A stretch of DNA of 64,000 bases from Phallus indusiatus (GCA_027605045.1 JAQFWX010000067.1:1-64000), one strand, 5' to 3'. Numbered from the stretch's first letter, positions 23,452 to 36,461 are shown. Program-made: numbers and translations. The notes: generated by a model not told the origin, from the sequence alone.

Positions 23452-23788
23452 ATGTCTATTCCTCGATCCACTTCATACTATTCCTCATCTGCAAACCCAC
23501 AGCCGCCTAAGGCACCATATATGAAGACCGTTTCTCTTCCTTTTTCTGACGAAAACGACGCACTGTTTCTTTCTTACGCCGCCGCTGGATCCGGCTACCC
23601 TGGAAACCCTCGTTAGTTTGTTTGCTAATTCGATGTCGTTTTTCCGCTAAATTTGTATCGTAGAACGGCTGCCTACGCCACCTCTATCGTTGCCTTCTCA
23701 AAGTACAAGAAACTGGGACAATAATCAAGGGGTGTCGTCGAGGTCGACATCCGCTTTCTCGTATCACTACTCTTCATCGAGACGATGA
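23452..23788 (+). CDS. small two-box protein, array member 3
   Basis: Exon 1 is 23452-23611 and exon 2 is 23664-23788, separated by a 52-nt phase-1 intron (GTTAGTTTG...CGCTAAATTTGTATCGTAG). The spliced product is 94 aa. It starts MSIPRSTSYYSSSANP. Box 1 is PPKAPYMKTVSLPFSDEND. Exon 2 opens QRLPTPPLSLPSQS, nearly the c-Myc T58 degron LPTPPLSP, and ends SYHYSSSRR. Without the intron the ORF stops at once, so the box-2 exon is invisible to an ORF scan. The protein is otherwise Ser/Tyr/Asn-rich with no membrane helix. The start is the first Met-Ser after the TATA; an upstream in-frame ATG at 23356 lies before the TATA. Confidence 0.65.
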
Positions 23789-24793
23789 GTCAGTGATGAC
23801 TACATGAACATGGACTCTTTTAACGTTCTTATCCCCCAATTCAGTTTCGTTCATCGATACATATAGTAGTGCCCTTAGGCTGTGCCAACATTATTCACCC
23901 GCTCTGGAGCCCCTCTTTTCTTCACGATAATACAGGACATTGGACATAGGCCGGATTCGATACCGTGTTTCGCTGAATGGCCTCATGCTACATAATTACT
24001 TTTCTTTAATGTCTTAAGACATCCATTTTTACTTTGAATACTTGATACTTCTCGGATTTGGTTTGATTTGGATTTGTGTTAGGCTTTTGCTCTTATTCTT
24101 GTTCTGGCTTTCGTTGTTTGCGCGTCTCACTATTACTCTTTTTACAATCTTCTTATTCCTCTCTTGCATACGTCATATCATCTATATCTGCACTTCTATA
24201 CACCATTTCATCTCTGTTCGCGCTTGATATTCAATGTAATTCCCACTATGATGTACTAACTATTTTCCTAATAATAACTTGAGTAGTCGATTAGAACTAT
24301 TTTTTTTTTAAAAAAAAAACTGTGACTCAACCTGCTTCTTAATGAAAAATAATATAATAGTGTGTTCACCTCCCGCGAATTATGCGTTCTTTTTTGTTCT
24401 CCCTGGCGCCAGATGGTAGGTACTAGGGAGTAGCCGCTGCCACAAACATTGGCGCCCACAGCTGCTTGCTAACAAACTCCCATCACCTCGATTTCCGATT
24501 GCTTTTGCTCCTTCCGTCCTGTAACTATGCCTAATCTACCAACGATTATTTTGTTTTTAATAGTTAATTTTTAGGTTTTTGAAAGATTATGATCGACATC
24601 CGAGTTGTGCCGATTCTTTAAATCTCGATCAGCTGAATTTATTTTCGGGAAGCCATAATAACAGTCCTTGACCCAGAACGGATCTTTATGCTGTAGACAA
24701 GCTAGAGAAGAGTTTGAAGACCGGTAACCAATAGGAAAACCCTATCAAATTACATAATTTTCGGTGACTTCTTCGAGCTCTATGGGCTGTAAG
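23789..24793. other. intergenic, nothing supported
   Basis: T-rich 3' flank of array member 3 followed by AT-rich sequence. The hydrophobic + ORFs at 24042-24282 are products of the T-rich composition. Confidence 0.4.
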
Positions 24794-24800
24794 TATATAA
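24794..24800 (+). promoter_or_regulatory. TATA box of array member 4
   Basis: TATATAA in AAGTATATAAACCAAG, about 158 nt upstream of the chosen ATG (24952). It is 74 nt before another in-frame ATG at 24868. Confidence 0.45.
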
Positions 24801-24951
24801 ACCAAGACCTGTATGTTGCTGCTTAAGCTGACTCTTTCTCATCAACCACCACTGTCGACCTTGTTCATTGAACGTTACCATTCAACCATCGCCCCTCTCC
24901 GATCATCACCTCATATTCCAAAACACCTACCTCACACACAAAATAAACTAT

Positions 24952-25298
24952 ATGTCCCAATCACGGGTACCAACAAAGCATAATCCGTCGGCGGTTGAGT
25001 CACTTTATATTCACACTCTCACACCAGCATTACAACCGCCACCGACACCAACGTTGCCTTGTATTCCCCTTCCAAATGTTGGTGGCCCACGCTTTCCTTG
25101 GGAGACACCTGCGCTTACTAGTAGAGGTGAGCATAATAACCAGCAAGGCTTCAAAAAAGGTTGAGCTAATTATGAGAATAAATATTAGACATGCATGCTC
25201 GTCGTCCGCCGACTCCCCCGCCATCTCCTATGCGCAGCACCCGACACTACGTAGACAGTAGCAGAAACCCGCCCCGAACAAAGCCTAAAGCCAAGTAA
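24952..25298 (+). CDS. small two-box protein, array member 4
   Basis: Exon 1 is 24952-25126 and exon 2 is 25189-25298, with a 62-nt phase-1 intron (GTGAGCAT...GAGCTAAT...AATATTAG). The spliced product is 94 aa. It starts MSQSRVPTKHNPSAVESLYI. Box 1 is PPPTPTLPCIPLPNVGGP. Exon 2 reads MHARRPPTPPPSPMRSTRHY and ends in a basic tail (PPRTKPKAK). An upstream in-frame ATG (24868) would add 28 residues, but Met-Ser at 24952 matches the other members. Same architecture and length as member 3 despite low overall identity. Function unknown. Confidence 0.65.
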
Positions 25299-28200
25299 CG
25301 CACGCTGCTCACCGTCATTGGCACTTTCAGGCGAGAGGGCGACGGGTCAAACGATCAACAGCGTGTTCACTCTTTATTCTACAGCCATCGCCGCACAACC
25401 AGACCATCCTTCTCATCGTCCAGCCCAAAACACACAGCGCCTGACGGCAGTTTAGACCACCAAACAACCTGTTTTCATTTTTCATTTTTCTTCCTACCAT
25501 TTCGTAAAGTTTCGATGCCTCGTGAAAAAATTGATTAAAAATGACGAGCTGAAGTTGTCTCCGCCTCGTTTCTTTGACATCGTGCTCGTCGTTGAACTCG
25601 TTCTTGAAATGCGCGGTGTCATGTGGCGCGTCGGAGAATTTTCCTAATCTAATCTTATCTCCCAGTCCGTTTCGTGGGGAGAGCTTACCTAATTTACTGC
25701 CTTAGTCATGTTTTTCCTTTCTCATGTGTACCACCATGCTCCATCCATAATGTACCACCATCACTTCCCCGTTTCACGTACATCATTTGAAAAGAACATG
25801 TGTCAGAAACACTATCGTTCCTCCGAGTCACCGACTAACCAATTAACCAAATCATTGAACTCGTGGATGATCTAATCCTATATTTGAAAAATCCTTGCTT
25901 TTGGTGCGCTGATGCCAAGATGGTTATCATACCTTTTACAAAATGCAATACAGCTGCTGATGTTTTTTTGAAAGCAGGTTAATATCTGGCACCAGACCCT
26001 TCTCCCGAGCATAAGTGTCCCCGCGCGCTGGTTCCTAGTTTCCGATGCCTTTCGCTTTGCACAGACAGTCCGCCAATCACGCGTGCGGTTCATACCCTTT
26101 AAAACAACGAAGATTTAGACGTGGCACATGAGGTTATGAATGTTTATCCGGGCTAAAGCGGCGCAGCCACTTATAAGTCTTTATCTTTCCGTCCGGCGGA
26201 AAGCCATTCTGAGTGTGATTTGCCGGATCATCCGTTTGTTGCTCTTGTGCTTGGACGGATTCAATTTGCGCCAATGGCAAAGTGTCTAACATCCATCGCT
26301 CAATCCAAAAGATGATTCGTCTTTTTTATGACAATGCGTGAGGGAGTATTACATGGCGGCGGAAGAACACTTTATTAACCCCTATTTTTGTAGAAAAAAG
26401 TGAGTAAACATTGATTTAGTGAGGAGATTCTCGAGCTCTAGACCAGTATCTTCCGAATTCCGATTCCCAGGCACGCACGGTGCATTGCATTGTTATTCTA
26501 CTTCTTGTTAAAATGCTTATAATTACATAGAACCTAGTGAGATTTTTTACTAAGTAAATAACTGTCAGAAGTTGAAAGAGAATCCTCTCTATTGGTCAGT
26601 GCTGACGCTCAGCTCACAAGCGATGTCAATTCCATCTCGGGTCCCTTATTTAAAGTTCATTCCTCCGATGGGAAGATGATAAACTGGATTACTGCGGAAC
26701 TAAATAGAAAAAAACGACGAAGAAACTACACCGATTATCCAAAATGAGTTAGTTCCCTTCCTTTTGGTCCGCCCGCTTATGCTTGTTCCGGAAATAACCC
26801 TCTTGTTATTATCCCGCTCCGGATGTCATTCTTTGTATACTCGTGGGTGTTCATTTGAATTGTAGGTGAGCGCCCCCAACCTCGGAGCATTGCAGTGTCG
26901 CAAGGAATCGGATTGCCATGAAACGAGGTTCTCAAAACCAAAACACTTGTAAAACACTTAACAAGAATTTGATTCCTTCTCTTTTGTTGTTGTCTCCTTC
27001 ATACTCACCGAATTAGTTTAACCCATCTTGAAGAACTGGTGCGCGCTTTAATATATCCTTTCTCGTCATCGGCTCCTTATACTTGTTTCAGCAGTTCATC
27101 TATACGAATTTTTGTTTTATATTATGATTGTTTTCATCGGGCTCTCACGAACTTTGGGTTCAGGTACAACAGGGTGCATCTCGGAAAACCAAGCTCCGTT
27201 CCGTCGCTTAATCGATCACGGTAAATATAACGCAGAAGGAAGGAAAAAAAACAACGTTATAACACACTAATGTATTTGGAGTAGGAAATTCGAAAAGCTA
27301 TTTCAGAACGTTTGATGGGATACCCAGACATTCAGGGGTCAGTAACTGGGAACGGGAACTTTCATACATGGTGAATTCGCCCGACAATAGATCCGTTCAA
27401 TAGTGATAGCGGAGCTCATTCACGAGAAAGAAGTGTGGTGGTATTTGAGAAGTGAACAAGAAATGACGGCGCTTACTAGTAGTAGTATCAACTCGGAATT
27501 TGACAGGAGCTTACGCCACCTCAGGCTGCCCTGGACTAGTGCTGGTGCCAGCGGTACAAGTTGAAACAACCTCTTTATTATAGTTCTAAAACCGCCGATC
27601 GCAGTTTGTTAAGTGCCTGCAAGAAGAAAGGAAGCAAATAACAAGTTATTGCAGTTGCTGAGAAGTATATTTTCAAATCACAAGTACTAGTACAGGTACG
27701 CATGTAATAAAGCTTAACGAGAATTGCACTTCTCTTTTCGCGGCGCGATTGATTCAATACAATGCCATAACGTTGAACAACCGAAAAGATCCCAAAAACC
27801 TTCATACGTCATTCGTAATGTGAAATCGTGGCAAGGACATAGGCTTGTGGACTTGTTCCTGGCGTCCGAATGCTTCTTTAGTCTAATTTATATAAGCTGG
27901 GTTCATTCAATATTCAACTTCGAAGAACCTGTTTGAAAAAATGATCTTTCTATAAACGGTTCTAATAAAAAATTCAAAAGGTATTAGTCTGGTTAAATAA
28001 CCAATTTCAAATTTTCAAATGGAAGATTGCTTGTTCAACTGTTGGCCTTTTCTACAGGCTTTCAATTTTCCGAATTACATTGGCAGTGTTAAGTTTCGTT
28101 TCGTCAAACGGGCCGGCACAATCTCCCGGATTACATTTTATTTTGGTCTCGAGGATTAGTCTGAGGAGTCTCAGAGGTCTGCCTATTCACTGTTCAGCGG

Positions 28201-30483
28201 CTTTTTGTATATTTAGAGTGAGAGTCTGATGACCAATAGCAAAACGAGTTCATACCTTGACAGGGAACACAAGTAAAAATTTTTAGAGGGTACAAATTTA
28301 AGCGAATTTGTTATCCTCACGAAAGATATTATTCAAAGCAATAGATATATTTTCTCTTTGATATTTAATTCGAAAAATGATTGAACACCGACGAAACCCC
28401 TCTATCGTTTTGAGGCAAGTACGGAATTGTTTCAAAAATTTATTATCTGTCCTAAATAATTACAAGTTGTTATTTATTAGCTATAGCGTTAATGGGGCGC
28501 TCTGCAATCGAACGCCACTACATGCATCAGATCCGAGAAGCCTTGTCGACAGGAACATATAGTAGGACGTATTAGCAACGTGCTGCGAACAAGTGACGTC
28601 GCCGAAATTGTAAGTTTTGTTTCAACCTAAAAGAGACAAATTACTGAGAACGAGTCAGATCCAGCGCGCACATGATTCATGCACAATTTCCTCTACTGGA
28701 AAAGAGGCTGATAGGACGTAACAATTCACTACCTGTCAAACTCTGAAACATGCGCGCGCGGACTAGTTCAGTGAAACTTTTATTGCATCCTCATATTGAA
28801 ATTATGAAGTCAAAAAGTTTGAAATGTTAGTCTATTTTTTAAGGCTTGGCTTTGAGCCACCGACGTACATACTTGAGCGTTCCGTGTTGGATGCAAAAAA
28901 GCTTATTTAACATGGCATTCCGATGAAACTATTGGATTTTGTACAATTCGTCATAACTTTGGACTTGTTTGAGGTCAAAAATTATTCACCAGACAGCTGT
29001 CAGTCGATTCAATTTTATCAGCACGTTAGTACAACGAAATTTTCAGTGGCAAAAAAAAAGGCAGCTGAGCTTACTCCGAATTTCCGGCTTCTGTACCACG
29101 GAAGGCCTAGGATTCAATTATAGATCGACCTTATCAATTCTCTGGCCCTGACACCGTGACAGCCGTTGCAAGTAGCTTGCGCTTGTGCCGGACCCCACAT
29201 TGCGGTTTACCTGATGATAATGAACTTTGATGTAGATGTCCCCTGAGCCCTTCTGATATGTATGTGTTTAGACCAGATTTGAATTATGTATGTATGTATG
29301 TATTCAGTATTATAACCAACGATCGCCTTTCTAGCCGGAATTTTGATCTGGTCCGGGAAACGAAAAAAAGATGAGGATTGCGGTCAAAATGATCTGTTGT
29401 ATGTACACATAGCATCACAGTTGTTCGATAATGAAAAAATACGCTCAGCCTAAGCGTAAGCATACGTGTATACTATGTGGCGCGCCAGTTGATATCATAT
29501 CAGTTTCTAGTAGTCTACAGTCTGCAACGCTACAGTACCAAACAAATGACTTCATAATTCGGCATGCGGGCCAATTGGCGTCGAGGTGTCGTCGACCTGC
29601 CAGTCAACCTTTCCGATTCTTTCCGCCCGAATACATGATGTCCTCCATGCAGAGAGCCAAATTAGGTTACATAGTTTCATATTTTCCACATAAAGCTCCT
29701 TTCCTTGTACTTAGCTCGATGGGTCTCCGGAAGGTAGCCATGCCGGAGTTAAGTTCTTGGTTCGGAGAGCAATGTCAGATGTCTTCTTGTTTGTTTTGAA
29801 GCCCCAGAATGTCGAAGGCGAACAACCTGACCGATGAATTGGCGATTATAACCAATAGTTTTCCAGCTTGCGTCGGGATTTCTTGACGTCATTAGGGCAG
29901 GATCTGAATTCTAAGCTGCAAAATCACTACTTAATTCATTATTTTTTTTGAGGAAAAAAGAAAGAATGAAAGAGGGAAAGAAGGGAAGCAGAGAAGAGAA
30001 GTTCGACTGGTACGTCAGAGGTCTTAAAGATGCTGCCAGAGTGACGCGTATCGAGCAGGTCGAGATCGTCAACGAGGCTGGCCGCTACACAGCGCAGACA
30101 ATGGCACAGAGCCTTACAGAGCATTTTGCGATGACTTCTGAAGCCTTAAAACTTCAAAGTATACGTAAAATAGTCACAATGATCGATCTAGGATGCAACC
30201 CAAGCTACTGGCACGTAGATCAATCTGTTATTAGCAAAGCGGGAAATAAAGGTTTGTAATTAAAAATAATTGTCGATTTTGCGGTTAATTTAATTGTTCC
30301 GCCAAACTTTAAAAAAATATTTATAACAATATTTAATATTCCAACGTATTATCAAAAAGTCTCACGGGGAAAAGCTGTACGGCACCGAAAACAGGTCCTG
30401 TTCTGACTTGGCCTCTCCCTCACGAGTCACTTTTCTCTGCGCTTTGCTTTCTGCCTTTCGCTTTGGTGCTTTTCTCTCTCCCG
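25299..30483. other. gene-poor spacer
   Basis: About 5 kb of AT-rich sequence without recognised genes. Two + segments are slightly protein-like: 29431-29799 (KRKHTCILCGAPVDIISV) and 29948-30259 (RIEQVEIVNEAGRYTAQTMA). Neither shows a known domain or clear introns. A short (ATGT)n microsatellite lies at 29286-29303. Confidence 0.35.
29286..29303. repeat. (ATGT)n microsatellite
   Basis: About four and a half units of ATGT in non-coding sequence. Confidence 0.8.
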
Positions 30484-30550
30484 TATATATAACTCACGAT
30501 GTATACGTCTCATGATTTTCCTCGCCCCTACGACCTGGAAATCTATATAA
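30484..30550 (+). promoter_or_regulatory. two TATA boxes of array member 5
   Basis: TATATATAA at 30484-30492 and TATATAA at 30544-30550, the latter 99 nt before the ATG at 30643. Confidence 0.5.
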
Positions 30551-30642
30551 CTCCCTCTCTGATTCACATCCAACCAAGCTCTGGCTTGCCCTCCCAATCC
30601 ACCCATCATCTGACCACATAACCATAACTTGCACGTCTATCC

Positions 30643-31002
30643 ATGTCTTTCTCATCGTCTTCTCCCTATGCTCCATCATCATCAATGGCACCTCCAAAGA
30701 CTCCCAGTGCCCCAAGAATGCGGCCAGTGCCTCTCCCTACCGTCGATGACGATAAATACTATTATTCTCGTTCGTCATCATCATATGTATCATCTTCCTC
30801 ATCGTATTCTAATATCTCATTAGAATATTTACCCACCCCACCATCGTCTCCTGCGTTTGGTTCCTCGAGCTCGTCGTCAAGAAGACCCATCCCTAGAGAT
30901 GCGCGTGCTGCGGGGCCCTCTTCATCGTCAGCCTTAGGTCTCTCTCTCAACGTACCTTCAGGCTCCTCGTCGACTTACTACACGTCGTCGAGAAGGTCAT
31001 GA
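30643..31002 (+). CDS. small two-box protein, array member 5
   Basis: Starts MSFSSSSPYAPSSSMAPPKT. Box 1 is PSAPRMRPVPLPTVDDDKYY. An intron is inferred at 30770-30823 (GTTCGTCAT...TATTCTAATATCTCATTAG, 54 nt, phase 1, with a CTAAT branch site), by homology with the member at 39791, where the same donor context is used. Exon 2 gives QYLPTPPSSPAFGSSSSS, a Ser/Arg-rich stretch and the end YYTSSRRS. Spliced length is 101 aa. The intron is a multiple of three and stop-free, so retention gives a 119-aa Ser-rich variant. Its box 1 and exon 2 are the closest to members 6 and 7, and similarity continues about 60 nt into the 3' flank. Confidence 0.7.
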   Translation: MSFSSSSPYAPSSSMAPPKTPSAPRMRPVPLPTVDDDKYYYSRSSSSYVSSSSSYSNISLEYLPTPPSSPAFGSSSSSSRRPIPRDARAAGPSSSSALGLSLNVPSGSSSTYYTSSRRS

Positions 31003-33468
31003 TCACATGCTCAACATTGAAATGATCTTTTTATTTCCGATCGGACTCATCGTCTCGTTTGGTTATTGACTGGCCACCATGGTACTAAGAACACAAATAT
31101 CTGTTTCCCGATTCGCTCGCGGACCATGTGTCACCTATCTCGCCATCGTCGCCTCTGATGCCGTCGTCATCGTCGTCATACATAAACGCAAAAAAAAAAA
31201 ATTTGCTCAGAAATCATAAAAAAATATCCAACTGCGCCCTCGTCATGCTGGTACTCTCCAACAACGTATACCCCGGGCCATGTCGTTTTTTTTTCCTGTT
31301 CGCTGCTGGTTTTTTTTTTTTTTGCCTCCGTCGAGCTCGCCTACCGCTTACACTGCCATCACTCGTCACCGCATCTTGGATAGATGTAGGTATAGACGAG
31401 TGTGATACACGCACCGGCTTGGCTATTATTGCTGTGGTGGGGCCACAAGCACACACGCACACCCCTTTGGTCGTCGTCGTCGTCGTCTTTGTCTCCCCCC
31501 CTTCCCTTCCACTACGTCTGTCTCCTTGAACTTTTCGTTTTCTCCATCTTCCTCTTTCGCCTCAATGTGGTTTACATCACATGTATAACGTATTTAACGA
31601 CCCCGGATGAACCTTTTGTTTCTTTTTGTTCACTTCCTCTTCTCTCATCGTTACGTCTTGTCTCTTGTCTTGCTCACTCCGAAACATTCCCCCTCCTCCA
31701 CTCCACACCAATCTTTCCCGCCTCAAACGTTTCTTATTTCCTGTTTTTATTTTCTTTCCTCTCTCTTTCGTTTTGATCTCTTATCTGTCTCATCTACGCA
31801 TCCCACACACGTCTAACGTGTGTCTAGTTATAAACGAATCGTACTCCCAACTCCAACATTTCGTGCCGGCACACGCTGGTTATTTCGTTGTTATCACATC
31901 TAGATTACAACTACACCCACGACGCGTATGATACTCTACCGTCGTTTTCCTTTTCCTTTTCCTTTTTACCTTCATGTACCCTATAGCGCACCTTATCAAG
32001 ATCATCTAACCCCCATGGCTCATCGTTCATAATAATGTCATAATTGACATTTCCATTGTTGCTGTCTTAAAGTTCTGTACTATTTACATATGTCCAAATA
32101 AAGCTTTCACCTTGTCCCACTTTTGTCTTGCCAGCCTGAGTACCTCTATCAAACCATCATCATCATCATTTTATGGAATTCCAACGCAATCTATCACATC
32201 TTACCTTACTAGCAAAAATAAATAAACGAAAGATTATGCATCAGCCCCCCTGACCTTCATTGCTGTAGTGCATGCTGTGGTTCATGGCTGTGTGGTTCTT
32301 CTGAAGGCTCTGCGTAATATGCACTGAATTACATTTCAGCTATGTGCGCTCTAGTGAGATGGAAATGGCTTTTTCTGGTTTCCTGGTATTTGTTTCCTTC
32401 GAAATTCAATTCGCCCCCGGACTGCGCCGACACCCGTGCACACACACTATTGTTGCCGCACGATGTACGTATGGCATTTTTCCCCTGCCGCCACTCCACG
32501 CACGATCTCACGGCGGACAGCGACAACTCCAAGAAGTTATCCCAACCACCATAATCGATGAACCCCTCAAATTTCATCTCTTTTTCTTCTTCTTAAATTC
32601 ACCATTCCCTTTTTTCTTTTTTCATATTCAAAAAAAATAATTTTGCGTTCAACTGCTGCGCAGAGGGCAGAGACTTTGTCTCGGTTCAAAACAGTAATCT
32701 CATCCCCATAATAATATACTTCCATTTCTTTCTCCTTCCCTTCCGGAATAAAAAAAAAACCAAGGTCATGCTTATATTAAAAAGCTGCGTAGTCAACAGT
32801 AAACTGCGTATCTAATTCGTGCGCCCGGTGAATGATAGTTCGTTTGGAGCGCGCTCCAAATTTAGGGTCCAGAAGAAGACACAAGCCACAAGTCTACCCA
32901 AATCATATGACCCTGCGGCAATCGTTGCGCACACACGCAACCTGTTTCTCCGCAGTTTTTGTTGGTGCTCTGATAGCGTACAGGGCGAAGGGTTTCAAGA
33001 TTTGGTTATTAGGGTATAGGGTTACACGAAATATATACAAGTCGAGAAGATCGTGTTATGATTTAGCGCGGCGCGCTCTAAAGTTTAAGGGCGGGCGAAA
33101 GGACGAATAACTCTCGGGACATGATATCGGCAGAAACGTTTGGACTTATCATAATATGTAGCAAAAATTATATGGGCTTTTCGAGCGCGCGCCCAGGTGA
33201 CCGCCCTTGTTCTTACTTTCGAGAGTTATCAGCTCCAGAAGGCCCCAGAGCGAACAAAACTCGGAATCTCAAATCGTAGATGATTGGGCAAAATTAGATT
33301 AAACCGAGACAGGAGAATGAGAGAATCGATCGTTGAATTGATGGTGTGTGCTACCGGTCTATTGATTTTGTTTGAGCCATCTAATGCGAATTCGTTCCGG
33401 AAGATCGCTCAAGCGAACTGGTCAGGGCGATTTGAGATCGTCCTTTAAACAAGGATAATTAGAAGCTC
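31003..33468. other. 3' flank and intergenic, nothing supported
   Basis: 31025-31070 resembles the 3' flank of members 6 and 7. Then come poly-A and poly-T runs (31187-31200, 31312-31322) and a CT-rich stretch to about 31800, which produces spurious Ser/Leu/Phe-rich ORFs. No gene was recognised. A GC-rich palindromic patch lies at 32820-33240. Confidence 0.4.
32843..32860. repeat. perfect 18-bp palindrome in a GC-rich patch
   Basis: TTTGGAGCGCGCTCCAAA. A similar GC-rich core (GCGCGGCGCGCTCTAAA) recurs near 33066. A 10-bp inverted repeat (ATAACTCTCG at 33107, CGAGAGTTAT at 33220) follows. The patch ends about 220 bp before the tandem duplication begins. Confidence 0.7.
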
Positions 33469-35892
33469 AAAAGATTCATGACCCCGATACATACTATGAG
33501 TCACAATTGATGTGTTTTTTTATTATTTTATATCTTTGGAGTCGGAATCTCCAGGAATTTGGAACTGACTGGGGGCCTGTCAAGTTGGGACCGTTGCAGA
33601 TTCAACAAGAACAAAACAAAACGTTTCATGACAGCCAGGCGATTCTGAGATCGACTAGATATTTATGACAGATGGTACATATATTAGCTTAAAGGTTATC
33701 ATATTGTCAATTTGCGTGCTTTTTGCGTGCTGGATGTCGCCAAGAATCGGGGTCCACTGTGGTTCTATCTTGGAACCGCCATGTTCGTATGGGCTCTGTA
33801 AATAGCATGTTATAAAGTTAAAACCGTTCCACTCGGACAATCTGTTATAGAAGTTCAATTCATATGCGAATATTATTAGGGCTGTCTGCCAGTCAAATAA
33901 AAATAAAAATCTTGAATTCAAATTGAATTGACTCGGAGCAACCGGAGATACAACAGGAGCTAGAAAACATGAGTCATGTAAAATATCACTACTTGGAAGT
34001 GGCAACGAGCCATAATTTAGATATGGTACGATTTAGTATCATACGATCGCACTTAAAGCCTTGATACAGCACGGTGTAAATATTTCACTTGCTTGTTTCT
34101 GATTGACATTCGCGGCGATGTGCGAACGAGATGGCGTTGATGGGGATGGAAAACCGTCGTTCCAATTGGATTTGATGTGTGATGCTTATACGACAACGGT
34201 TATGAAACTCCAATCCAACAACAAGAAATTAACTCATCCAAGATAGTACGATGCGCTATAAGATACGCCGAATCGGATCCGATATGCTGGTAAGAGCCTG
34301 TTGACGCTAAACTCATACTCGATTCAACATCAAGTCTAGCACTTGATACGCATGTTTTCAATGCGGATTCTAAAAAACATAAACGAGTTTACTTCTTGGG
34401 CGTTTCTTGTGCGGAGAATAAGCTCTCACGTACGATAATTAGACTCTTAGAGCCAACGTGTACAACACGTGTTTGCCTATTATAGACATCGCCAACATGT
34501 ACAGATAAGTCAAAGGTACATACAGAATCCTTCTTTCCAGAAAATAAGATGCTGAAGCCTGTTCCCTTGATGGCTGATTTACATGGCTCAGTATTCTCAA
34601 ACCTTGGTAGGTATTACGCACCGTGCGTGCATGCCAGCCACTGAACATACGCCTCCTATTACCAATCCACCCCGTCGGCTGGCTATTGTTTTGAAACCGA
34701 AAACCAGAACAACAAAACAAACACGTCTTAGTAAGTGTTGGAAACGGCCAAGCCTCAAAATGTCAAAATATTTGCCACTGAGAAAATGATACTCCGAGTT
34801 TCCGCCCCTAATCATCGGCGAGGACGCAGGAAGCTCATTCAGTAGAAGGCCGTTTCGAGCTCGGCTCGAAGAATCATTTGTATAGCTTGAAGTGACCGTC
34901 ATCTCGGTCCTGTCCCTAGCGGCCCGAAATTATAACATCTTTCAGCTAAGGAGTAGTGGTGAAGATTACTGCGCCGGAAGCTTTTAATGCACTTTAAAAT
35001 CCGAACCAGAAGAACATCTCGAAAATTTGCAACATTCATCAATGCTTTGCCGGAGTTACCTGTTTCTATAAATTTCGGCCGAAGTTCTCTGATAAAAAGG
35101 GCTTGTTGATGTTGATTCATTCAGTGGGCGGCTGATATTAGTAGAGCTTGGCAATTGTGTCATGCGAAGTAGAAGAATTTAAGCTGTCGGACGCGCTAGA
35201 CGGGAATAAATATGATGGTCCCTATTCATCCGTAGAAAGGATCAGATGTGTATTATGGTTGGCTTTAATTCCAATTCCAATTCAACAGCATCGGAGAAAT
35301 AGATTAGACAGTAGATTCGTCTGCAAGAATTTGAGAATCTAAATAAACTCACAGAACATACAAAACCCCAAAGCTCCCCCTTCCTCACCGGCTCCTAATG
35401 GTATACTCAGTTCTAGCTCACACGATATATGTATCATGACGGAGGCCAAGAACAGCCATTGCGCCGTCATCGTCACTTCTAATGCCATTTGATGGCTTAC
35501 TCCTTTTTAAGACCTTGCCGATAGTCTTGGGTATTTCTCGGTTGACTAATGATTAATGACTTGTTGTGCTTGTGCTTGAGAAATTCACTAGTTGTCTTGT
35601 TCATCAACTCACCACTGCCGATGCCGAACTGAGGTGAACTGAGAAGATAATTTGAATGATAATAACTCGTCAACTCGAGTAGAATAATCGGATCTACTCG
35701 CGCCGTAGTCTTCCAGCTCAAGTTCTCTGACTCAACAGACATGACTCATGAATAGTCTTGAGCGAGATGGCTGCTAGGTTAATGCCAAGCGCGGGTGTTA
35801 TCTTTGTTTACAGACTTGATGGTTCGAGAGCTTCGAATCCGCTTCGGCCCGTGAAGTACCACCGATATAACCGGTACTTCAATAAGAATAAC

Positions 35893-35916
35893 AGTTAACC
35901 GGTTAACCGGGTAACC
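35893..35916. repeat. AACCGGTT palindromic block (copy A)
   Basis: Overlapping GTTAACCGGTTAACCGG palindromes. The equivalent block is at about 43991-44010 in copy B. Non-coding. Confidence 0.7.
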
Positions 35917-36461
35917 CCCTTGAAATCTTTGTGTGAAAGCAATGAATGCCAACTTGAAAACGAGAAGCTCTAGGTTATTGCCCCAATTTTATTGCGTGTG
36001 ACAGATGGCCCTGGAGATCCCGTGGCGATGAGCCGTAGGGGATATCCGGATATGAGTCGGTGCAGTGCTATGTGCTTTGAGATTTTGAAGATTTGTTTTT
36101 GTTGTTGTTGGAGATGCTAGAGGCGGAGTTGTAGGAGATACCTAGATATGAACATTTAATATTATTTGTTTTTTTCCCTATCATTTCATAATTGCCTTTG
36201 TGTTCATCAACATCTCCTCTCGTGCAAAGAACGTTCATGGAAGGTTAGGTTCAACCCTCCCTTCTCTGTTAAGGTTTCGTCAAAGTTCCGAAGCGGCAAT
36301 TCATTTAATTAATCTCATCCGCCTCGAATTATTTCACCTATTAAATAGGTGGATCTGGGCTATATATTAGATTTATAGAATGATGAACGAACACGCACAA
36401 AATATGTGACAATTTTGGTCAACATTATTCCTTGTTCGGTATCAGAAGATGTTCTCATCAG

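Noticed and set aside
31128..31931. Overlapping Ser/Leu/Phe-rich + ORFs
   Set aside because: They arise from CT-rich and poly-T sequence, overlap in several frames and have no domain.
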